This document shows, one piece after another, positions 5,607 through 8,713 of a stretch of DNA of 8,713 bases. The position numbers and the translations under genes were made by a program. The DNA is from Synergistales bacterium (lineage in GTDB: Bacteria > Synergistota > Synergistia > Synergistales > 79-D21). The notes under the pieces were generated by a model. That model worked only from the letters and a program-made list of their open reading frames with translations. It did not search any database and was not told the DNA's origin. Each line of letters begins with the position of its first letter. Positions within the stretch are counted from its first letter, which is position 1. The DNA is taken from assembly GCA_015657435.1 (NCBI GenBank), contig JADLKH010000003.1, forward strand, positions 51,135 to 59,847, read 5' to 3'.

Positions 5607-6425
5607 ATGAACAGATTTTTGAGAACCGCCCTGGCACTGGTCCTGGCCGGGCTGTGTGTTGGGACCGCCCTGCCCGCCCGGGCAAGCTCATGGAACGATG
5701 ACCGGGACGATCTCTACTGGACGGGGCGCAGCGTGGAGCGGCTGCTTTCGGACGACTTCCTGGACGGACTGCGCCTGACGCCGCGCCAGAGGGACTCCAT
5801 CCGCGATCTGCGCCGCGACGGACGCTTCGAACGGCGTTCGGAGCATCTCAACGACCTGGAGGACATCCTTGGGCTGGTCATCGTCGGGGACCTGCTCGAT
5901 TCCCGCAGACAGGGATCCCTCGAGCGCGACCTCGACTACCTTCTCCGGACGGACGACGACTTCCTCTACCGCTTCTACCAGATCCTCGAGCCCGACCAGC
6001 GCCGGCTGGCATGGGAGCGGATGGGCAGCTGGTACGATCGCGGCGGCGACCGGGGATGGCACTTCGGGCGCGTGCGATGGGAGCTTTCGAGGGAGCTTGA
6101 AAGGCGCCTGCACCTGACCGGTCGCCAGAAGAAGGAGATCGACCGTATCCTTCGCGACGCGTCCGCGGAGATGAGGGACCGGGAGAGGCGTCTCATGAGA
6201 CTGGAGCGCGAGTACTTCAGCCGGAACTGGGATCCCTACTCCGCCCGGTCGGAGACGAGATACCGCCGGGATCTTTTGAATGCACGGCGGGACACCCTGC
6301 TGATGAGCCGCCGGGTTCGGGAGAGGATCCGCTCTGTCCTGGACAGCCGGCAGCGAAGGATCTTCGATTCCTGGAGGGGCGGAATTTTCGAACCCTACAG
6401 GGGGCTGCACAAGAACGATAAATAA
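5607..6425 (+). CDS. Secreted Spy/CpxP-like (LTxxQ) protein, paralogue of the preceding gene
   Basis: A 272-residue protein with a Sec signal peptide (MNRFLRTALALVLAGLCVG, predicted cleavage after ALPARA, residue 26) like that of its neighbour. I chose ATG 5607 over GTG 5604: GGAGG at 5594-5598 gives 8-base spacing, and the N-terminus then aligns with the paralogue. Four L-x3-Q motifs are evenly arranged: LTPRQ (57-61), LEPDQ (127-131), LTGRQ (170-174) and LDSRQ (245-249). Pair spacings of 70 and 75 residues match the 73 of E. coli Spy, and FYQILEPDQRR closely resembles the end of the Spy core (IYNILTPEQKK). I infer a double-Spy chain, compact here because it lacks the Asp-Arg insert. Mature sequence is rich in Arg, Asp, Glu and Leu with no Cys, and is expected to be mostly helical. 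Expected to be periplasmic with a chaperone or stress-sensing role; function is unproven. Followed by a strong terminator. Confidence 0.8.
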   Translation: MNRFLRTALALVLAGLCVGTALPARASSWNDDRDDLYWTGRSVERLLSDDFLDGLRLTPRQRDSIRDLRRDGRFERRSEHLNDLEDILGLVIVGDLLDSRRQGSLERDLDYLLRTDDDFLYRFYQILEPDQRRLAWERMGSWYDRGGDRGWHFGRVRWELSRELERRLHLTGRQKKEIDRILRDASAEMRDRERRLMRLEREYFSRNWDPYSARSETRYRRDLLNARRDTLLMSRRVRERIRSVLDSRQRRIFDSWRGGIFEPYRGLHKNDK

Positions 6426-6449
6426 CGGTGCGGACAAAGAGGTGAAGGG

Positions 6450-6483
6450 ACGGGAGCGGCCATTTTCGGGCCGCTCCCGTTTC
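6450..6483. terminator. Strong hairpin between convergent operons, likely bidirectional terminator
   Basis: ACGGGAGCGGCC (6450-6461) and GGCCGCTCCCGT (6469-6480) form a perfect 12-bp stem with a 7-base loop. On the plus strand TTTCG follows; on the minus strand a pyrimidine-rich tract follows. It starts 25 bases after the second Spy-like gene and lies 10 bases beyond the end of thiW, so it can terminate both transcripts. Confidence 0.8.
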
Positions 6484-6492
6484 GCGTTTCGC

Positions 6493-7005
6493 CTATCTGC
6501 GGACCGGGACGGCCGCCTCCTGCCCGAACCTGGAGAGGGCGGCCAGGACCAGGGCCCCCAGGAACGCTCCCGAGGCGCTGCTGGCCAGAAAGGGCGGAAA
6601 CAGCATCGCGAAGGTTGCGCCGGAGTGGATGGCGGGGGCGATGACCGCCGCGCTCAGGCCCGTACCGACGATCGAGGTGCCCAGAGGTTCCGCGAGGACG
6701 GCGGCAAGTCGCCTTTTCTTGAGGGCGGAGGCCGCGAAACCGACCGCCAGGGCTCCGGGGATGCTGCCCGGGAAGGCAAAGAGCGTCCCGGTTCCCAGCG
6801 CGACACGCAGCGTGCTCGTCGTGAAGGCGGCGCCGGCGGCCCACCAGGGGCCCAGAAGCACCCCGGCGATGGCGTTGACGGCGTGCTGGACGGGGAAGCA
6901 GCGCGTCGGGCCCAGGGGGATTGAAAATCCCGACAGGACGACGCCGACCGAGGCGAGCAGAGCCGTCAATACGAGCTTGCGGAGAGGATTTTCCACGACA
7001 GTCAT
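6493..7005 (-). CDS. thiW: ThiW, thiazole-specific S-component of an ECF-type vitamin transporter
   Basis: A roughly 170-residue integral membrane protein with about five hydrophobic segments, the size of ECF transporter substrate-binding (S) subunits. The stretch GFSIPLGPTRCFPVQHAVNA and the following GVLLGPWWAAGAAF and FAFPGSIPGALAVG segments match the ThiW family, which takes up the hydroxyethylthiazole precursor of thiamine. It would need a shared EcfA/EcfA'/EcfT energising module encoded elsewhere. The chosen ATG 7005 lies 5 bases after the stop of the upstream gene and has GGTGA just upstream. ATG 7026 (177 residues) is in frame but has no ribosome binding site and would overlap the upstream gene by 16 bases. 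It is the last gene of the thi operon. Family call is strong; start is moderately sure. Confidence 0.9.
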   Translation of the reverse strand: MTVVENPLRKLVLTALLASVGVVLSGFSIPLGPTRCFPVQHAVNAIAGVLLGPWWAAGAAFTTSTLRVALGTGTLFAFPGSIPGALAVGFAASALKKRRLAAVLAEPLGTSIVGTGLSAAVIAPAIHSGATFAMLFPPFLASSASGAFLGALVLAALSRFGQEAAVPVRR

Positions 7006-7010
7006 GGCTG

Positions 7011-7943
7011 TCACCGATCTTTCCATAGGAGGGTTTTCACATCGACGGGGCGGCCGATCAGCTTCCACCGCAGGGCGAAGGCGGCGAACCGCTCCCATCG
7101 GGCGGGATCCAGTTTCTGGGAGCGCGCGAAGAAGGGAAGGGTTTTCGCGAACGTGTCACGCTCAAGGTCCCGCGGCGCTTCCGGGACCGCCCTGAAGTAG
7201 GTTTCGAGAGCCTTCTGCGGGTTCGCGAGAGCTTCGTGGATCCCCCTGGACAGGGCTTTCCTGAAAGCCCGGATGGTGTTCGGGTTCGATTTCGCGAAAT
7301 TCGGGGAGGTCACGAAAACCAGCTCGTCGTAGTCCGGGATGCCCCATTTTTCCAGCGGGAAGGTCGCCGGCTTCATCCCCTGGTGAAGCATCTCGACAAC
7401 CTCGTAGTTGCGGAAACCGCCCATCACCGCGTCCACCTTTCCCGAAGCGAGGGACTGGACGATCGAGAACCCCACGTTGACCGGGGCAACTTTCTTCACC
7501 CCGTTCAGCTTCGCGAAAGCGTCGAGGAGAACGTCCATCACGCCGGGAACCGTGTAGCCGATTTTTTTCCCGGAGAGGTCGGAAGGGGACTGGATTCCCC
7601 TGCCTTCCAGGAAAAGGAGGGTGCTCAGGGGGTGTTCCATCAGGCGTCCGACGACGGCTAGCGGAACGCCTTCCGCGGCGGAAACGACGACCTGCGGCGC
7701 GTAGCTGATCGCCAGATCAACCCTGGCGGCCGCCGCGAGCTTCAGGGCATCCGCCGTATCCGAGGGCGCGAGGATCCGGACCTCCAGCCCTTCCTCGCGG
7801 AAGAAGCCCCTCTCTTTCGCGACGAAGAGCGGCAGGTGGTCGACATTGGGGATCCAGTCGAGCATGACCGAAACCGTCTGTGCGGCCGGACAGGACGAGG
7901 CGAGGCAGAGCAGGATGACGAGCGAACAGAGTATTCTCTTCAA
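7011..7943 (-). CDS. thiY: ABC transporter substrate-binding protein, ThiY/NMT1-like (pyrimidine precursor of thiamine)
   Basis: A 310-residue exported protein. The start is TTG 7943, with AAGGAGGT 7 bases upstream and a TTGA overlap with the stop of the permease gene. The N-terminus (KRILCSLVILLCLASSC) is a Sec signal peptide; LASSC is a marginal lipobox, so it may be a lipoprotein or soluble in the periplasm. The mature protein opens with VSVMLDWIPNVDHLPLFVAK, the signature of NMT1/THI5-like binding proteins, followed by GFFREEGLEV, DLAISYAPQVV and DLSGKKIGYT segments. ThiY binds a formylaminopyrimidine thiamine degradation product for salvage. The thiW gene directly downstream supports a thiamine role. 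The broader NMT1/SsuA superfamily also includes riboflavin and sulfonate binders, so the ligand is inferred. An upstream in-frame ATG inside the permease gene is unlikely because the signal peptide fits TTG. Confidence 0.88.
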   Translation of the reverse strand: MKRILCSLVILLCLASSCPAAQTVSVMLDWIPNVDHLPLFVAKERGFFREEGLEVRILAPSDTADALKLAAAARVDLAISYAPQVVVSAAEGVPLAVVGRLMEHPLSTLLFLEGRGIQSPSDLSGKKIGYTVPGVMDVLLDAFAKLNGVKKVAPVNVGFSIVQSLASGKVDAVMGGFRNYEVVEMLHQGMKPATFPLEKWGIPDYDELVFVTSPNFAKSNPNTIRAFRKALSRGIHEALANPQKALETYFRAVPEAPRDLERDTFAKTLPFFARSQKLDPARWERFAAFALRWKLIGRPVDVKTLLWKDR

Positions 7944-8713
7944 TAAAAGGACCTCCTTGCCGTGGGGGCGCATCGTTCGGGTGCCGCCCTCCAGGCCAAC
8001 AGTTTCTTTTCGATCGTTCCGATTCCGAACCAGAGGGAAAGCCCCATGAGGCTGAGAACGGCGACGCAGGCGAACACCAGATCCGTCCTGAGGCGGGCGT
8101 TGCCCTGGAGCATGAGGTAGCCCAGCCCCCGCTGGGCGCCGACCCACTCGCCGATGACCGCCCCGATGGTGGAAACGGTCACCCCGACCCTGAGGCCGGA
8201 GAGGAACCAGGGGAGGGCCTGCGGAAGATAAAGCAGGCGCAGGCGGGTGGCAAACGATGCCCCCATGAGAAGGAACAGGTCTTCCAGGTCCGGGTCGCAG
8301 GACTTCAGCCCGTCCAGCAGCGTCACCGTGATGGGGAAGAAAATGACCAGGCCCGCTACCAGGACCTTGCCCGCCATGCCGTAGCCGAGCCAGAAAACGA
8401 GGATCGGGGCGAGGGCGAAGACGGGCACGGCCTGGGAGGTCACCAGGAAGGGGGTCAGGCCGCGCTCGAGGCTGGGCCTGGCGAACATGCCCAGGGCGAG
8501 GGGGACGGCGACGGCCACCGCCCCAGCGACCCCGAAGGCGATCTCTCCCATCGTCACGAGGCCGTGGCGAAGGAGGAGGGGGGCGTTCGCGACCGCCGCC
8601 GCGGCGATGGCCGTCGGGGATGGGAGCAGGAAGGAGGGGATTTCCGAAAGGCGGCACAGGGCCTCCCAGACGCAGAGGAACAGGGCAAAAATGAGGAACA
8701 GGCTTCCGCTACG
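7940..8713 (-). CDS. thiX: ABC transporter permease, ThiX-like (5' end beyond window)
   Basis: The last 257 residues of an inner-membrane permease, open to the right edge of the window. Visible are an N-terminal hydrophobic segment (GSLFLIFALFLCVWEAL), the linker PSFLLPSPTAIAAAA typical of the SsuC/TauC/ThiX permease family, and several further membrane segments. An EAA-type loop (DLFLLMGASFATRLRLLYLP), which contacts the ATPase, contains the conserved Gly. A GTG at 8557 is an internal codon, because the conserved upstream segment continues in frame to the edge. It ends with TGA overlapping the TTG start of the binding-protein gene. With the ThiY-like neighbour it should form a thiamine-pyrimidine importer; the ATPase subunit is presumably further upstream, outside the window. 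Specificity rests on context. Confidence 0.88.
   Translation of the reverse strand, partial: RSGSLFLIFALFLCVWEALCRLSEIPSFLLPSPTAIAAAAVANAPLLLRHGLVTMGEIAFGVAGAVAVAVPLALGMFARPSLERGLTPFLVTSQAVPVFALAPILVFWLGYGMAGKVLVAGLVIFFPITVTLLDGLKSCDPDLEDLFLLMGASFATRLRLLYLPQALPWFLSGLRVGVTVSTIGAVIGEWVGAQRGLGYLMLQGNARLRTDLVFACVAVLSLMGLSLWFGIGTIEKKLLAWRAAPERCAPTARRSFY
7951..7958 (-). promoter_or_regulatory. Shine-Dalgarno site deciding the TTG start of the binding-protein gene
   Basis: The minus strand reads AAGGAGGT, a full-strength ribosome binding site, 7 bases before TTG 7943. It lies inside the 3' end of the permease gene, so translation of the two is probably coupled. Confidence 0.75.

Overview
The window looks like a G+C-rich genome of an anaerobic, Gram-negative bacterium. 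A tungsten-type aldehyde:ferredoxin oxidoreductase with its radical SAM maturase indicates anaerobic metabolism. Two exported Spy/CpxP-type proteins imply a periplasm. A syntrophic or sulfate/metal-reducing member of Desulfobacterota would fit, but this is inferred from gene content and no marker gene is present.

Layout. (1) Positions 1-844, minus strand: a PAS-GGDEF signalling protein cut by the left edge just before its GGDEF signature. Its N-terminal coiled region appears to lie in a different frame (844 to about 645), suggesting a one-base frameshift. (2) Positions 845-995: a short AT-rich divergent intergenic region with a 12-bp palindrome and candidate promoters. (3) Positions 996-4285, plus strand: a three-gene tungsten enzyme module made of a radical SAM/SPASM maturase, an aldehyde ferredoxin oxidoreductase and a MoaD/ThiS-like small protein ending in Gly-Gly-Gly. 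The last two genes overlap by ATGA. (4) Positions 4286-6483, plus strand: two tandem paralogous secreted proteins of the Spy/CpxP (LTxxQ) type. Each appears to hold two Spy-length units in one chain. Each has its own promoter, and the two promoters share a gapless conserved block with 10-bp-spaced direct repeats resembling an OmpR/CpxR-family operator. (5) Positions 6493-8713, minus strand: the end of a thiamine-precursor uptake operon with a ThiX-like permease (cut by the right edge), a ThiY/NMT1-like binding protein and the ThiW thiazole S-component. It converges on the Spy-like genes across a strong 12-bp-stem hairpin that can serve both directions.

How the parts work. The tungsten module is self-contained: the rSAM protein is expected to help mature the tungstopterin enzyme, and the small ubiquitin-like protein could supply sulfur for a dedicated pterin cofactor. 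The thi genes supply pyrimidine and thiazole halves of thiamine. The most novel part is the pair of doubled Spy-like proteins with a shared operator, which reads as an envelope-stress or periplasmic chaperone regulon in miniature. Its regulator is not in the window.
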